Assembly (NCBI GenBank): GCA_020847985.1
Contig: JADLBC010000012.1
Span: 96,693-160,692 of the forward strand
Source of the DNA: Dehalococcoidia bacterium
GTDB lineage: Bacteria; Chloroflexota; Dehalococcoidia; Tepidiformales; Tepidiformaceae
Length of the DNA stretch: 64,000 nt
Direction: 5' to 3'
Below the pieces are notes generated by a model. It was not told where the DNA came from and did not search any database. It saw only the letters and a program-made list of their open reading frames with translations. Positions 40,598-50,421 of this stretch are shown piece after piece (the stretch's first letter is position 1; each line of letters begins with the position of its first letter). The position numbers and the translations under genes are program-made.

Positions 40598-41716
40598 TCA
40601 GGGGAGAGTGGCCGTGCAGGCCGCGCTCGACCAGACCCAGTAGGCGGCGCCGGCATCGATGGTGGCGAGCGTGTTCAGCGTCGCGGGGGTGCCGCGCAGC
40701 CACGCCGTCCAGCCGAAGCCGCCGTGGAAGTAGATGGCCTGCACGCAGGGGAGCTTTTCGGCGACGGGCTGGAGCGGCCCCGAAGGCAGCACGACCAGGT
40801 TCCAGCCCGACGTAAGCGAGAGCGAGACCGGCGACGGCGCGGGAAGCGGCGCGATCGGCGCGGGCGGATTGGGCACCTGGCCGGCGGGCGTGGGATACAG
40901 CGAGGAGACGCCCGCCGCGTCGTCGGCGCCGAGGGAGCGCTTCAGGCCGGCGTACCGCCAGTACATCACGGCCTCGGTTTCAAGCGGCGAGCAGACGCCG
41001 ATGAGCGGCTGGCAGCTGTGTTCGAGCCCGGCGAGGTGCCCGGCTTCGTGCACGAGGATGGATTGCGTATCGAGCGTGCCGTTCGCGCCCGAACCGAGCC
41101 CTGCGCCGGGGTCGGTGTTCATCACGACATCGACTTCGTGGACGTCGGGGAGCTTGCTGGTGACCCCGAGGACGCAGCCTTCAGCGCAGCCCAGGTCGAG
41201 CCAGCCGATGGTGTTCTGGCCATCGGCGATGCCCAGGTGGACGCCGGGATGGGCATTGGTGAGCTCGAGTTCGGCGAAGCGGAAGCGGCTGGTGGTGACG
41301 GCGTTCCAGGGCGCGAGCGCGGCGGAGACGGTCGCGGGGGTGACCCCGGCGGGCGCGTTGGCGGGGTTGTAGGCGATGCGCACGGGGAGTTCGGCGTCGT
41401 CCCACTTCCACGGCCAGAGGGCGAAGGCGGCGGTGGCGATGCCGGCGCCGGCGGGCGCTTCGCCACCGATGGCGGAGATGGCGGCGCCGGGAGCGAGTTC
41501 GCGCGCGGCGAGGAGTGCGGCATCGCGGGCGGCGGCATCGCTGCGGGCGTTCACGAGGAAGTGCAACTCGACGGCGGGCTGGCCGGGGCGTTCGACGCGG
41601 AGGTCGAGGGTGCGCACGGCGTCCTCGGCGGCGGCGGGGCGCGCATCGCCGCGAAGGGCGCCGGCGCCGAGCAGCACCGCGACCGCAACCATCGCAAAAC
41701 CGTTTATCCACCGCAT
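40598..41716 (-). CDS. Secreted metzincin (matrixin-like) metallopeptidase
   Basis: 372 residues with signal peptide (FAMVAVAVLLGAGALRG, 7-23). The zinc motif HExxHxxGxxH is complete: H223, E224, H227 and H233 (ILVHEAGHLAGLEHS), followed by the Met-turn candidate EAVMYWRYAGLKRSLGADDAAGVSSLYP (~250-277), the usual matrixin arrangement. A C-terminal Pro-rich linker and beta-rich tail (SGWNLVVLPSGPLQPV) resembles an adhesive domain. Likely degrades extracellular protein. Confidence 0.87.
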   Translation of the reverse strand: MRWINGFAMVAVAVLLGAGALRGDARPAAAEDAVRTLDLRVERPGQPAVELHFLVNARSDAAARDAALLAARELAPGAAISAIGGEAPAGAGIATAAFALWPWKWDDAELPVRIAYNPANAPAGVTPATVSAALAPWNAVTTSRFRFAELELTNAHPGVHLGIADGQNTIGWLDLGCAEGCVLGVTSKLPDVHEVDVVMNTDPGAGLGSGANGTLDTQSILVHEAGHLAGLEHSCQPLIGVCSPLETEAVMYWRYAGLKRSLGADDAAGVSSLYPTPAGQVPNPPAPIAPLPAPSPVSLSLTSGWNLVVLPSGPLQPVAEKLPCVQAIYFHGGFGWTAWLRGTPATLNTLATIDAGAAYWVWSSAACTATLP

Positions 41717-41897
41717 CGCGGCCTCACCATAGCGGGGCGTCTCCCCGGCTGAAACCCGTTCGTCGCCGATTCGACGAGCCGCCCACGCGGTCGTTGAGCG
41801 ATCGTGGTATCGGCAGTGGAGGCGGGGTGGACAGGGCCGGAGGGCCGCCCAAACGGGCAGTTTCGCTCCAGGAACGGGAGAACTAGGCTCGAAGGAG

Positions 41898-43730
41898 ATG
41901 CGATTCGACCACGGGGACCTCCAGCGGCGGCGCAAGGCACGGCCACAACGGCCGGCCTGGCCGACGCTCAAACGGGCGGTGAGCCTGCACCGGCCGCACC
42001 TCGGGCTCGTGGTGCTGCTTCTGACGACGATCGTGATCGCCGCCGTGGTAGGGCTGGGGCCGCCGCTGCTGCTGCAGCGGATCATCGACGACGCGCTCAA
42101 GCCGCCGGGCGACGGGCGCGAACTGAACCTGCTCGTGCTGGCGATGGCGGCGCTGGTGGCGCTTTCGGCGGTGCTGGGGGTCGCGCAGTCCTACCTCAGC
42201 ACGTCCGTCGGGCAGGCGGTGATGCTCGATTTGCGGACGGCGCTCTACCGCCACCTGACGGGGATGCCGCTGCGCTGGTTCACTTCGAACCGCACGGGCG
42301 AGGTGCTTTCGCGCGTGAGCAACGACACGGGCGCGGTCCAGGGCGTGGTGAGCGACACGCTCGGGGGCGTGGTCGGGAACCTGATCACGGTGGGGAGCAC
42401 GTTCGCGCTGATGCTGGCGCTGGATTGGCGGCTGGCGCTGTTCTCGGTGGCGTTCCTGCCCATCTTCATCATCCCCGCGCGGCGCGTGGGCAATGTGCAG
42501 CGGACGCTGATGGCGGAATCGCAGGAGCAGCTCGCGCAGCTCACGGCGCACATGCAGGAGACCCTCTCCGTCAGTGGCGCGCTCCTGGTGAAGACCTTCG
42601 GCCGGCAGGACTACGAGATCGACCGCTTCGATGAGACGGCGCGCCACATTCGCCAGCTGAACGTGCGGCGGGCGATGGTGGGCCGCTGGTTCGGGGTGAC
42701 GATGGGGCTCTTCGGGTCGATGGCGCCGGTGGTGGTGTACTGGTATGGCGGGCACCGCGTCATCGGCGGCGAGGCGACGCTGGGCACGGTCGTGGCGTTC
42801 GCCGGGCTCCTCGGGCGGCTCTTCGGCCCCACGACGGCGCTGCTCAACATCCACGTGACGCTGCTCAGCTCGCTGGCGCTGTTCGAAAGGCTGTTCGACT
42901 ACCTCGACCTGGACCAGGAGATTCACGACCGGCCGGGCGCGGTGGAGTTGCGCGACGTGCGCGGCGAGCTTCGCTTCGAGGATGTGCGCTTCAGCTACCT
43001 GGCGGGGACGCCGACCCTGCGCGGGCTGACCTTCGCGGTGCCGCCGGGGAAGTTTGCGGCGCTCGTGGGCCACTCCGGCGCGGGGAAGACGACGACGGCG
43101 TACCTGGTGCCGCGGCTCTACGACGTCGATGGCGGGCGCATCACCGTCGACGGGCACGACATCCGCGAGGTGACGCAGGCGTCGCTGGCGAACGCGATCG
43201 CGATGGTGAACCAGGAGCCGTTCCTCTTCCATTCGACCATCCGTGACAACCTGCGCTACGCGCGGCCGGACGCGACGGACGCCGAGATCGAGACGGCGGC
43301 GCGGGCGGCCAACATCCACGACTTCATCGCGGGGCTGCCGTACGGCTATGGGACGATCGTCGGGGAGCGCGGGTACCGGCTTTCCGGGGGCGAAAAACAG
43401 CGCGTGGCGATCGCGCGGGCGCTGCTGAAGGACCCCGCGATCCTGATTCTCGACGAGGCGACATCGAGCGTGGATTCGGGGACGGAGCGGGCGATCCAGG
43501 ATGCGCTGGCGGTGCTCACGCGCGGGCGGACCGCGCTCGCCATCGCCCACCGGCTTTCGACCATCCTCGCGGCCGACGTGATCCTCGTGCTGGAGCGCGG
43601 GGTGCTGGTGGAATCGGGCACGCACGCGGAGTTGCTGGCGCACGGCGGGGTCTACGCGGAGCTGTACCGGCAGCAGTTCGAGGCGGTTGGCGGCGAGGCC
43701 AGCGGCGCACGGACCGCCGCCGGCGTCTAG
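41898..43730 (+). CDS. ABC exporter half-transporter (permease-ATPase)
   Basis: 610 residues. Six-span exporter membrane domain (~25-330), linker, then nucleotide-binding domain with Walker A GHSGAGKTT (~394), signature LSGGEKQR (~495), Walker B ILILDEATSS (~515) and H-loop IAHRLST. Same architecture as MsbA/BmrA lipid or drug exporters; acts as homodimer unless a second half exists. AAGGAG ribosome-binding site at 41892-41897. Its stop codon TAG is part of the TAGAAT -10 of the following gene. Confidence 0.92.
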   Translation: MRFDHGDLQRRRKARPQRPAWPTLKRAVSLHRPHLGLVVLLLTTIVIAAVVGLGPPLLLQRIIDDALKPPGDGRELNLLVLAMAALVALSAVLGVAQSYLSTSVGQAVMLDLRTALYRHLTGMPLRWFTSNRTGEVLSRVSNDTGAVQGVVSDTLGGVVGNLITVGSTFALMLALDWRLALFSVAFLPIFIIPARRVGNVQRTLMAESQEQLAQLTAHMQETLSVSGALLVKTFGRQDYEIDRFDETARHIRQLNVRRAMVGRWFGVTMGLFGSMAPVVVYWYGGHRVIGGEATLGTVVAFAGLLGRLFGPTTALLNIHVTLLSSLALFERLFDYLDLDQEIHDRPGAVELRDVRGELRFEDVRFSYLAGTPTLRGLTFAVPPGKFAALVGHSGAGKTTTAYLVPRLYDVDGGRITVDGHDIREVTQASLANAIAMVNQEPFLFHSTIRDNLRYARPDATDAEIETAARAANIHDFIAGLPYGYGTIVGERGYRLSGGEKQRVAIARALLKDPAILILDEATSSVDSGTERAIQDALAVLTRGRTALAIAHRLSTILAADVILVLERGVLVESGTHAELLAHGGVYAELYRQQFEAVGGEASGARTAAGV

Positions 43731-43740
43731 AATCCGGGCG

Positions 43741-44226
43741 ATGCGCGACCCCGTCCCGGACCGGCCGAACCTTGGCGCGATCATCCCCGCCGCCGCGGAC
43801 GCGGGCGAAGGGCTGCTGCCGTGGACATGGGCGCACGAACGGCTGGAAGCATCGCGGAACTACTGGCTTTCGACCGTCAACGAAGACGGCACGCCGCACG
43901 CCATGCCCGTCTGGGGCGTGTGGCTGGACGCGCGTTTCTGCTTCAGCACGGCGACCCAATCGCGGAAGGCACGCAACTTCCTGCGCGCGCCGGCCTGTGT
44001 GGTCACCACGGAGCTGGCGAGCGAGGCGGTCGTCGTCGAAGGGAAGGTCGCGACGATGGAGGAAGGTGCGGTCGCGGGGTTCCTCCGCGCGTATGTGGCG
44101 AAGTACGGGCCGAGCCTGGATGCGAGCTACGCGCCGTTCTGGGTCGTGCAGCCGGAGCGGGCCTTTGGGTTCATCGAGGAGGCGGAGCGGTTCGCCGCCA
44201 CGGCCACGCGCTGGCGCTTCCCGTAA
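43741..44226 (+). CDS. Pyridoxamine 5'-phosphate oxidase family (split-barrel flavin-binding) protein
   Basis: 161 residues. EASRNYWLSTVNEDGTPHAMPVWGVWLDARFCFSTATQSRKARNFLRAPACVVTT is the PNPOx-like/F420-binding split barrel typical of small flavin- or F420-dependent reductases and heme-degrading relatives. It lacks residues needed for PNP oxidation itself. TAGAAT lies 7 nt before its ATG and overlaps the upstream gene's stop codon. Cofactor not determinable; FMN or F420 are candidates. Confidence 0.85.
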   Translation: MRDPVPDRPNLGAIIPAAADAGEGLLPWTWAHERLEASRNYWLSTVNEDGTPHAMPVWGVWLDARFCFSTATQSRKARNFLRAPACVVTTELASEAVVVEGKVATMEEGAVAGFLRAYVAKYGPSLDASYAPFWVVQPERAFGFIEEAERFAATATRWRFP

Positions 44227-44574
44227 GCGGGCGCGGCTTTCTTTCGGTGCGGTACGGAACCCCGAAGTAGTTGCAGGGACATCGAAAGCCATACCATCGC
44301 GTCAAGTAGTATAGCGCCGCCACAGGCGGACGCCGTACGGTCACTTGGATGCGGCACGGCGCCGCTGGCGCGACGCGTTGACGCTCCGGCGGACGGGGGA
44401 TGGCGCCGGTCCGAATGCTACGCGGACGTTTCGTTTTAACTCGCGCGGTGCTTTCTTATTCCGAAAAAACGGTCTCTTCCCCTATGGCCATGACAGGTGC
44501 TGATACGGGACACTAACCAACATTACAGCGGTTAAAATCGGGATGACGGAGTGTGTACGGGCCGGGGTGGGTGT
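44227..44574. other. 348-bp spacer with promoter region of the hybrid kinase
   Basis: No gene. A+T-rich stretches around 44440-44475 and TAAAAT (44533-44538) form a likely -10, 12 nt before a GTG at 44551 and 36 nt before the GTG at 44575. No -35 with good match is visible. Confidence 0.4.
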
Positions 44575-47500
44575 GTGAACGACGTGGGCGGGGAGGGATT
44601 CGCGGGTGCGCCGGGCACCCCCTCGGAGGCGCGGCCGGGGCGTTGGAACGCCGCGCCGTGGACGGCGGCGCGCGTCGCACTCGCCTACGCGGTCGCCGGG
44701 ATCGCGTGGATCCTGCTCTCCGGGTGGGCGGCCGGGCTGATCGGGCACGATGCGACGCGGGCACGGGTGGAGAGCCTCAAGGGCACCGCCTTCATCCTCG
44801 TCACGAGCGGGCTGCTGTGGGTGCTGCTGCAGCGCTACCTCGGGCGGTTGCAGGAATCGGCCGGGCGGCTCGCGCGCAGCGAGGCCGAGTACCAGCAACT
44901 CGTGCAATCGGTGCCGGTGATCGTCTGGACGGGCGATGCGCACGGGCGAATCGACTACCTGAACCGCCGCGGACGGGCCTACTTCGGCGAAGAGCGGATC
45001 GCGCCGGGGGGATTCGCCTGGAACGAATACGTCCACCCCGATGAGCGCGAAGAGGTGGAGCGCGCCCACGATGAGGCCCTCGCGAAGGGCCGTGATGCGC
45101 GCATCACCTTCCGGCTGCGGGATGCCGCCGGCAACTATCGCTGGTTCGAAGCACGGACGGCGGCCATCCGCGGTGCGCGAGGCGAGCCCGTGCGCTTCTT
45201 CGGCACGCTGGCCGATGTGCACGAGGCGATGGTCGCGCGAATGGCGTTGCGGCGCGGACAGGAGCAGCTCGCGCGCGTCGCCGACACGATCCCCCCGGGA
45301 ATGATGATCCTGTCGTTCCAGCGGCGGCCGGACGGGAAGAGTCTCATCCCCTATGCGAGCGCGGGCATCGCGGACGTGTTCGGCGTATCGGCGGACGATG
45401 TCGCGGAGGACGCGAGCATCATCTCGGAGTGGACCCCGGCGGAGGACCGTGCGGCCGTGAGCGCATCGATCGCGGCCTCGGCGGAGGCGCTCACGCCGTG
45501 GCGATGCCAGTTCCGCTACGTCCACCCCACGCGCGGCGAACTCTGGCTCGAAGGCCATTCGATGCCCCTGCGCGAGGCCGACGGGAGCACCACCTGGCAT
45601 GGCGTGATGATGGACATCACCGAGCGGCGGCGCATCGAGGATGAGCTGCGCACGACGCAATCGCGGCTGGTGGCGGCACTCGACGGGGCCGGCATCGGGA
45701 CCTGGATCTGGGACGCGGGCAGCCGCTCGCTCAACATCGACGCGGGCGTGGGACGGCTCTGGGGCCTCCCCGCGGGGAGGACGAGGGTCACCTCCGAGGA
45801 GCTGGGCCGCGTGATCCACCCGGACGATGTCGCGGCGACACAGCTCGCGATTCGCGACGCGTTCGAAGGGCGTAGCAACACCCTGGCCGTCACCTTCCGG
45901 GTGCGACGGCCGGGCGGCACGGGCTGGGTTTCGCTCACGGGGCGGCGCGAAGCGGCCGACGGCCACGACCGGCTCGTGGGCGCCGCCGTCGATGTCACGG
46001 AGTTCAAGCAGGTGCAGGAGGCGCTGCGCGCGAGCGAGGAACGCTTCTCGCGCGCGTTCCACGACAGCCCGCTCGGCCAGGTGATCGTGCGAACGCGGGA
46101 TCGGCGCATCATCGAGGTGAACGAAGCCTACCTGCGGCTGCTCGGCTACACCCGTGAGGAGATGATCGGGCAGGTGGCCGAGCAGGTGAGCCCGCCGATC
46201 GGCGAGGGCGAACTGCGCGCCGCCTGGGAGCGCATGCAATCGGAGCGGTCGGTCGCCGACGTGCTGTACCGGTTCGAGCGCCGCGATGGCACGCCCCGGG
46301 CCGCGCTCTTTTCGGCCGAATCGATCGAGCTTGGGGGCGAGCCGCACTGGCTCATCGCACTCAACGACGTCACGGACCGGCGGGCGACGGAGGATGCGCT
46401 GCGGGAGAGCGAGGAGCGCTTCCGGGAGCTGGCCGAATCGATTCGCGAGGTCTTCTGGCTGACGGAGCCCGACGGCCGGATGCTCTACGTGAGCCCGGCG
46501 TACGAGGCCATCTGGGGCGCGGACGCGGACGCGCTCTACACCTCGCGGGATGCCTGGCTGGCGAGCATCCATCCCGACGACCGGGCCGCCGTGGCCGCGG
46601 CGCCGCGGCTGCAAGCGGACGGTTCGTACGACCAGGAGTACCGCATCGTGCGGGCCGATGGCGAAATCCGTTGGATTCGCGACCGCGCCTTCCCCGTGAC
46701 GGGCCGGAACGGTGAGGTCGTGCGCGTGGCCGGCGTCGCCGAGGATGTGACGGACCGGCGTTCGCTCGAGGAGCAGGTCCGGCAGACGCAGAAGATGGAA
46801 TCGGTGGGAGAGCTCGCGGGCGGCGTGGCGCACGACTTCAACAACTGGCTGACCGTCATCCAGTCGTATTCGGACCTGCTGCTGGAAGAGCTTCCCCCGG
46901 ACGGCGAAGTGCGCGAATACGTGCAGGAGATCCAGGCGGCGAGCGAACGGGCGGCGTCGCTCACACGGCAGCTGCTGGCCTTCAGCCGGCGGGAGATCAT
47001 CGAGCGGCGCGTCGTCGAAGTGAACGCCATCGTGCTCGACACGGAGAAGATGCTGCGGCGGCTGCTGGGTGAGGATGTGGAGGTGCGCACGCGACTTTCG
47101 CAAGGGCTGCCACGGGTCCACGCCGACCCGGGGCAACTGGTGCAGGTGCTGATGAACCTCGCGGTGAACGCGCGCGATGCGATGCCGCGCGGCGGCACGC
47201 TCACCGTGGCCACGAACGAGGCCCGGCCGGACGACAGCGCCCCTGGGCAGCGCTGGGTCGAAGTGCGCGTGAGCGACACGGGTACGGGAATCGCCGCGGA
47301 TGTGGTGACGCGTATTTTCGAACCGTTCTTCACGACCAAGGGCGTGGGCAAGGGCACGGGACTGGGGCTTTCGGTGGTACACGGCATCGTGCAGCAGGCG
47401 GGTGGGCGCATCACCGTCCAGAGCCGCCCCGGCGAAGGCACGACCTTCACGGTCCTGCTTCCGGGGATCGAACAGGCCGCCGGGCAGGCCCAGGCAGGGA

Positions 47501-47895
47501 GCGAAGGCTCGAGCCAGCTCGCGGGGACGGAGACGATCCTGCTCGCGGAGGACGAGGAGAGCATCCGCAGGCTCGTCGCGCGCGGGCTGCGGCGGTATGG
47601 GTACACCGTCCTCACGGCGGCCGATGGCGAAGAGGCGCTGTCGCTGCTGAACGAGCGCGGGCGGGAGATCGACCTGCTGGTGACGGACGTGGTGATGCCG
47701 CGGCTCGATGGGCAGGGGCTCGCGGACGCCCTCCGGCGGGAGGCGCCGCACGTGCGCATCCTCTTCTCCAGCGGCTACACGGACGATGCCATCCTGCGCT
47801 ACGGGGTGCTGCACGCCGAGGTGGCGTTCCTGCAGAAGCCGTACACGGTGGAGGCGCTGGGCCACAAGATCCGGCAGATCCTGGACGCGCGCTGA
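44575..47895 (+). CDS. Hybrid histidine kinase with two TM segments, multiple PAS domains and receiver
   Basis: 1106 residues from GTG 44575 (44551 is an alternative adding 8). Two membrane spans (ARVALAYAVAGIAWILLSGWAA and GTAFILVTSGLLWVLLQRYL), then PAS/PAC modules at roughly 100-210, 215-360, 365-480, 485-610 and 615-740, HisKA with H753 (GGVAHDFNNW), HATPase (NLAVNARDAMP, GTGIAADVVTRIF, GKGTGLGLS), and a C-terminal receiver with D1038 (VTDVVMPRLDG). HDFNN-type HisKA is typical of NtrB-like soluble sensors. No response regulator with an output domain is adjacent; the P450 gene converges on it from the other strand. Confidence 0.93.
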   Translation: MNDVGGEGFAGAPGTPSEARPGRWNAAPWTAARVALAYAVAGIAWILLSGWAAGLIGHDATRARVESLKGTAFILVTSGLLWVLLQRYLGRLQESAGRLARSEAEYQQLVQSVPVIVWTGDAHGRIDYLNRRGRAYFGEERIAPGGFAWNEYVHPDEREEVERAHDEALAKGRDARITFRLRDAAGNYRWFEARTAAIRGARGEPVRFFGTLADVHEAMVARMALRRGQEQLARVADTIPPGMMILSFQRRPDGKSLIPYASAGIADVFGVSADDVAEDASIISEWTPAEDRAAVSASIAASAEALTPWRCQFRYVHPTRGELWLEGHSMPLREADGSTTWHGVMMDITERRRIEDELRTTQSRLVAALDGAGIGTWIWDAGSRSLNIDAGVGRLWGLPAGRTRVTSEELGRVIHPDDVAATQLAIRDAFEGRSNTLAVTFRVRRPGGTGWVSLTGRREAADGHDRLVGAAVDVTEFKQVQEALRASEERFSRAFHDSPLGQVIVRTRDRRIIEVNEAYLRLLGYTREEMIGQVAEQVSPPIGEGELRAAWERMQSERSVADVLYRFERRDGTPRAALFSAESIELGGEPHWLIALNDVTDRRATEDALRESEERFRELAESIREVFWLTEPDGRMLYVSPAYEAIWGADADALYTSRDAWLASIHPDDRAAVAAAPRLQADGSYDQEYRIVRADGEIRWIRDRAFPVTGRNGEVVRVAGVAEDVTDRRSLEEQVRQTQKMESVGELAGGVAHDFNNWLTVIQSYSDLLLEELPPDGEVREYVQEIQAASERAASLTRQLLAFSRREIIERRVVEVNAIVLDTEKMLRRLLGEDVEVRTRLSQGLPRVHADPGQLVQVLMNLAVNARDAMPRGGTLTVATNEARPDDSAPGQRWVEVRVSDTGTGIAADVVTRIFEPFFTTKGVGKGTGLGLSVVHGIVQQAGGRITVQSRPGEGTTFTVLLPGIEQAAGQAQAGSEGSSQLAGTETILLAEDEESIRRLVARGLRRYGYTVLTAADGEEALSLLNERGREIDLLVTDVVMPRLDGQGLADALRREAPHVRILFSSGYTDDAILRYGVLHAEVAFLQKPYTVEALGHKIRQILDAR

Positions 47896-47900
47896 GTTCG

Positions 47901-49085
47901 CTACGCCAACCGCACGGCGAGGCTGCGAGGGCCGCGAATCAGCAGGTCCGGGGCGCGCTGAGGGCCGGGCGGCAGCACTTCGATGCGTGAGAAGCGCTCG
48001 AGCACGGTGCGCATCATCACGCCCAGTTCGAGGCGCGCGAGCGGGGCGCCCAGGCAGAAATGGATGCCATGCCCGAAGCTCAGGAGCCGCCCCGGCTGGC
48101 GGGTGATATCGAACACGTCGGGGTTCTCGAAGACGTCGCCGTCGCGGTTGGCGGAGCCGACGAGGGCGAAGACGCTTTCGCCCTTGCGGAACTTCTTGCC
48201 TTCGAACTCGTGCGGCACGCGCACGAAGCGGTTGATGAGTTGCACGGGGCTATCCCAGCGCAGGACCTCATCGACGGCGAAGGGCACGGTTTCCGAGTCG
48301 TTCTTGATCGTCGCGAGGGCATCGGGGTGCGCGGCGAGGGCCATGAGCATGTTCGCCGTGGCGTAGGCCGAGGGGCCGTTCCCCGCCGTCGTGATGTGGA
48401 TGATGAGCATGATCACTTCGTCGAGCGAGACGCGCTCTTCGGCGACCGCCTCCATGAGCACGGCGATCACGCCCGAGTGGTTCGGGGTGTGCAGCAGGTA
48501 CGAAGCGAACTGGTCGCGGGCGTGGGCCGAGGCCGAGACCTGGGCGGGCGTGGGGTGCGTGGTGGATCGGGCGGTCATGATCGGGTGGGCGAAGCCTCGG
48601 ACGCGGTCGAGGTGCTCGGGCTGCACGCCCATGAACGCGAGAATGGAGATGACCGCGTACGGCTCGGCGAGCGCGGGCACGACATCGAACGGGCGGCCGG
48701 CGGGCAGGCGCGCCACGAGGTCGTGCGCGACGCCTTCGATCTCGGATTCGAACTCACGGATGCGGCGGGGCGTAAAGGCGGCGCTGACGACGGCGCGGAT
48801 GCGCGAGTGGTCGGGCGGGTCGCAGCTGCCGAGGATGGGGACTTCGCCGAGGGGCGCCTCGGCACGCATGGTGCTGACGACTTCGCCCATGCCGGAGCGC
48901 GCGGTGGCAGGGTCGGACGAAAAGCGCAGGTCGTCCTGGAGCACGCGCTGGCAATCGACGTGGCGGCTGACGATCCAGGCCCCGAAGTCGGCGCTCTTGA
49001 ACACGGGCGAAGTGGCCCGCAGGCGCGCGAGGAAGGGGTAGGGATCGGCCAGGTAGGCGGGCGAAAACGGTCGGTAGACAGGCAC
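47901..49085 (-). CDS. Cytochrome P450 with unusual I-helix
   Basis: 394 residues, soluble bacterial P450. Heme Cys C344 in FGHGIHFCLGAPLARLE, ExxR (E273..R276) and the PERF-like region VPHEFEGKKFRKGESV. The I-helix normally carries [AG]Gx[DE]T; here residues 234-239 read AGNGPS, so both the acid and the alcohol that deliver protons to oxygen are gone. Such enzymes may use peroxide or substrate groups. Reads from GTG 49085. Convergent with the hybrid kinase. Confidence 0.9.
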   Translation of the reverse strand: MPVYRPFSPAYLADPYPFLARLRATSPVFKSADFGAWIVSRHVDCQRVLQDDLRFSSDPATARSGMGEVVSTMRAEAPLGEVPILGSCDPPDHSRIRAVVSAAFTPRRIREFESEIEGVAHDLVARLPAGRPFDVVPALAEPYAVISILAFMGVQPEHLDRVRGFAHPIMTARSTTHPTPAQVSASAHARDQFASYLLHTPNHSGVIAVLMEAVAEERVSLDEVIMLIIHITTAGNGPSAYATANMLMALAAHPDALATIKNDSETVPFAVDEVLRWDSPVQLINRFVRVPHEFEGKKFRKGESVFALVGSANRDGDVFENPDVFDITRQPGRLLSFGHGIHFCLGAPLARLELGVMMRTVLERFSRIEVLPPGPQRAPDLLIRGPRSLAVRLA

Positions 49086-49185
49086 GTTGGGCCGATCCTA
49101 CGCGCGATCGGCCCACGGTGAATACTTCGAGGGCCGCGATTCGCGCGCCTGCGCCACGCCATCGAAGGCGGCTATGGGCGCGCGC

Positions 49186-50058
49186 TCAGCGGGCGAGGAA
49201 GTCGCGGACGGCGGTGGCGAAGGCATCGGGCTGGTGCAGGGGAATCTGGTGGCCGCTGTCGGGGATTTCGACGAATTCGCCGCGTGGCAGGCGCCGGACC
49301 ATCTCCTCGGCGATTTCGGTGGAGAGCATGCGGCTCTTCTCGGCCTTCACCACGAGGGTGGGGCAGGTGATGTGTTCCAGTGATTCCCAGAGGTAGGGGA
49401 TCTCGACGAGCGCGGCACGGCCCGTGGCCTGGTTGATGAGCGGATCGAAGCGGAAGACGAGGTTGCCGGACGCCTCATCGAGCGTGAGGGAGGCGGCGAG
49501 CTGGCGCTCGAGGAAATCGCGGCCGGCGCCGGGGTACATGGCGGCGAAGTGCTCGATGGCCTCCGCTTCGGTGCCGAAGCCGGGGGCGCTGCGCGCTTCG
49601 CCGGTGCTCTTGCGAATGCCGCGGGCGCCGGCATCGGCCATCTGGGGGCCCATATCGGCGAGCACGAGGTGCTTCAGGCGGTGGCTGTGGTCGCGCGCGT
49701 AGGACATCGCGACGCGGCTGCCGATGGAATGCGCGACGAGGTCGAAGGCTTCGAGATCAAGCTCTTCGACGACGCCGCGGAAGTCCATGGCGAAGGCCCA
49801 GACGAGGTAGCCGCCGGGGGCGTGCTCGGATTCGCCGTGGCCGCGAAGGTCGGGGGCGTAGACGGTGTAGTCGGGGCGCATGCGGTCGGCGATGTGCTCC
49901 CAGTAGCGCGCGTTGTTCATCAGGCCGTGCAGGAAGACCACGGGGTCGCCGGCCGGGTCGCCCCAGCGGATGTAGTGGTGGCGAAGGCCGTGGGCGTGCA
50001 CGTAGCCATCGAAGCCATGCTCGGGGTGCGCGGTGTGGGCGGAGAGCTCGTCGGTCAC
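49186..50058 (-). CDS. Alpha/beta hydrolase (esterase/haloalkane-dehalogenase-like)
   Basis: 290 residues. HGLMNNARYWEHIADRM, nucleophile AHSIGSR (Ser ~111), catalytic His in PDSGHQIPLHQP. A central cap domain (150-200) is present. TATACT lies 6 nt before the GTG at 50058 on this strand. Same strand as the P450, 100 bp upstream, so the two may work on one substrate but are not overlapping. Substrate unknown. Confidence 0.85.
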   Translation of the reverse strand: MTDELSAHTAHPEHGFDGYVHAHGLRHHYIRWGDPAGDPVVFLHGLMNNARYWEHIADRMRPDYTVYAPDLRGHGESEHAPGGYLVWAFAMDFRGVVEELDLEAFDLVAHSIGSRVAMSYARDHSHRLKHLVLADMGPQMADAGARGIRKSTGEARSAPGFGTEAEAIEHFAAMYPGAGRDFLERQLAASLTLDEASGNLVFRFDPLINQATGRAALVEIPYLWESLEHITCPTLVVKAEKSRMLSTEIAEEMVRRLPRGEFVEIPDSGHQIPLHQPDAFATAVRDFLAR

Positions 50059-50064
50059 CCCTGC

Positions 50065-50070
50065 AGTATA
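50065..50070 (-). promoter_or_regulatory. -10 hexamer TATACT, 6 nt before GTG 50058
   Basis: Near-consensus -10 whose first transcribed base would be at or near the GTG itself. Upstream lie imperfect GTGGGATTCGG repeats (50100-50140 on the plus strand). Confidence 0.55.
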
Positions 50071-50208
50071 GAGGTGAGGAATGAGGAATGAGGGATGAGG
50101 TGGGATTCGGCCGAAGGGTGGAGGTGGGATTCGGGCGGGTGATGGGGTGAAGCGGCGGCGGGAACTGGTGGAATACGGGCATCGGAACGAACGGCGAGGA
50201 GGCCCACC

Positions 50209-50415
50209 ATGTTTGACCACGAACTGCTGCTGTTGGAAACGCGGATGCGGACCGAGCGGGCGCGGCGCACGGCGGAGCTGAAGGCGAGCCTCGGGCCGGC
50301 GCCCGCGGTGGAGCGCATCCGGCCGTTCGCGCGCAAAGTCATCCCCCTGCCCGGCGTCGTGGACATCATCCCCAACGGCGCGGGGCACTGGCACGGCGGG
50401 CCCACCGCCGCGTAG
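50209..50415 (+). CDS. Small hypothetical protein
   Basis: 68 residues; helix LLLETRMRTERARRTAELKASLG then RPFARKVIPLPGVVDIIPNGAGHWHGG. AGGAGG 6 nt before ATG. Convergent with the LuxR-HTH gene that ends 7 nt away. No family recognised; His-rich end could bind metal. Confidence 0.6.
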   Translation: MFDHELLLLETRMRTERARRTAELKASLGPAPAVERIRPFARKVIPLPGVVDIIPNGAGHWHGGPTAA

Positions 50416-50421
50416 GCGGCC

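Noticed and set aside
44482..47865. 1127-codon open frame on the minus strand opposite the hybrid kinase
   Set aside because: Composition is His/Arg/Pro-rich antisense of PAS and kinase domains, with no family signal; high G+C leaves such frames open by chance.
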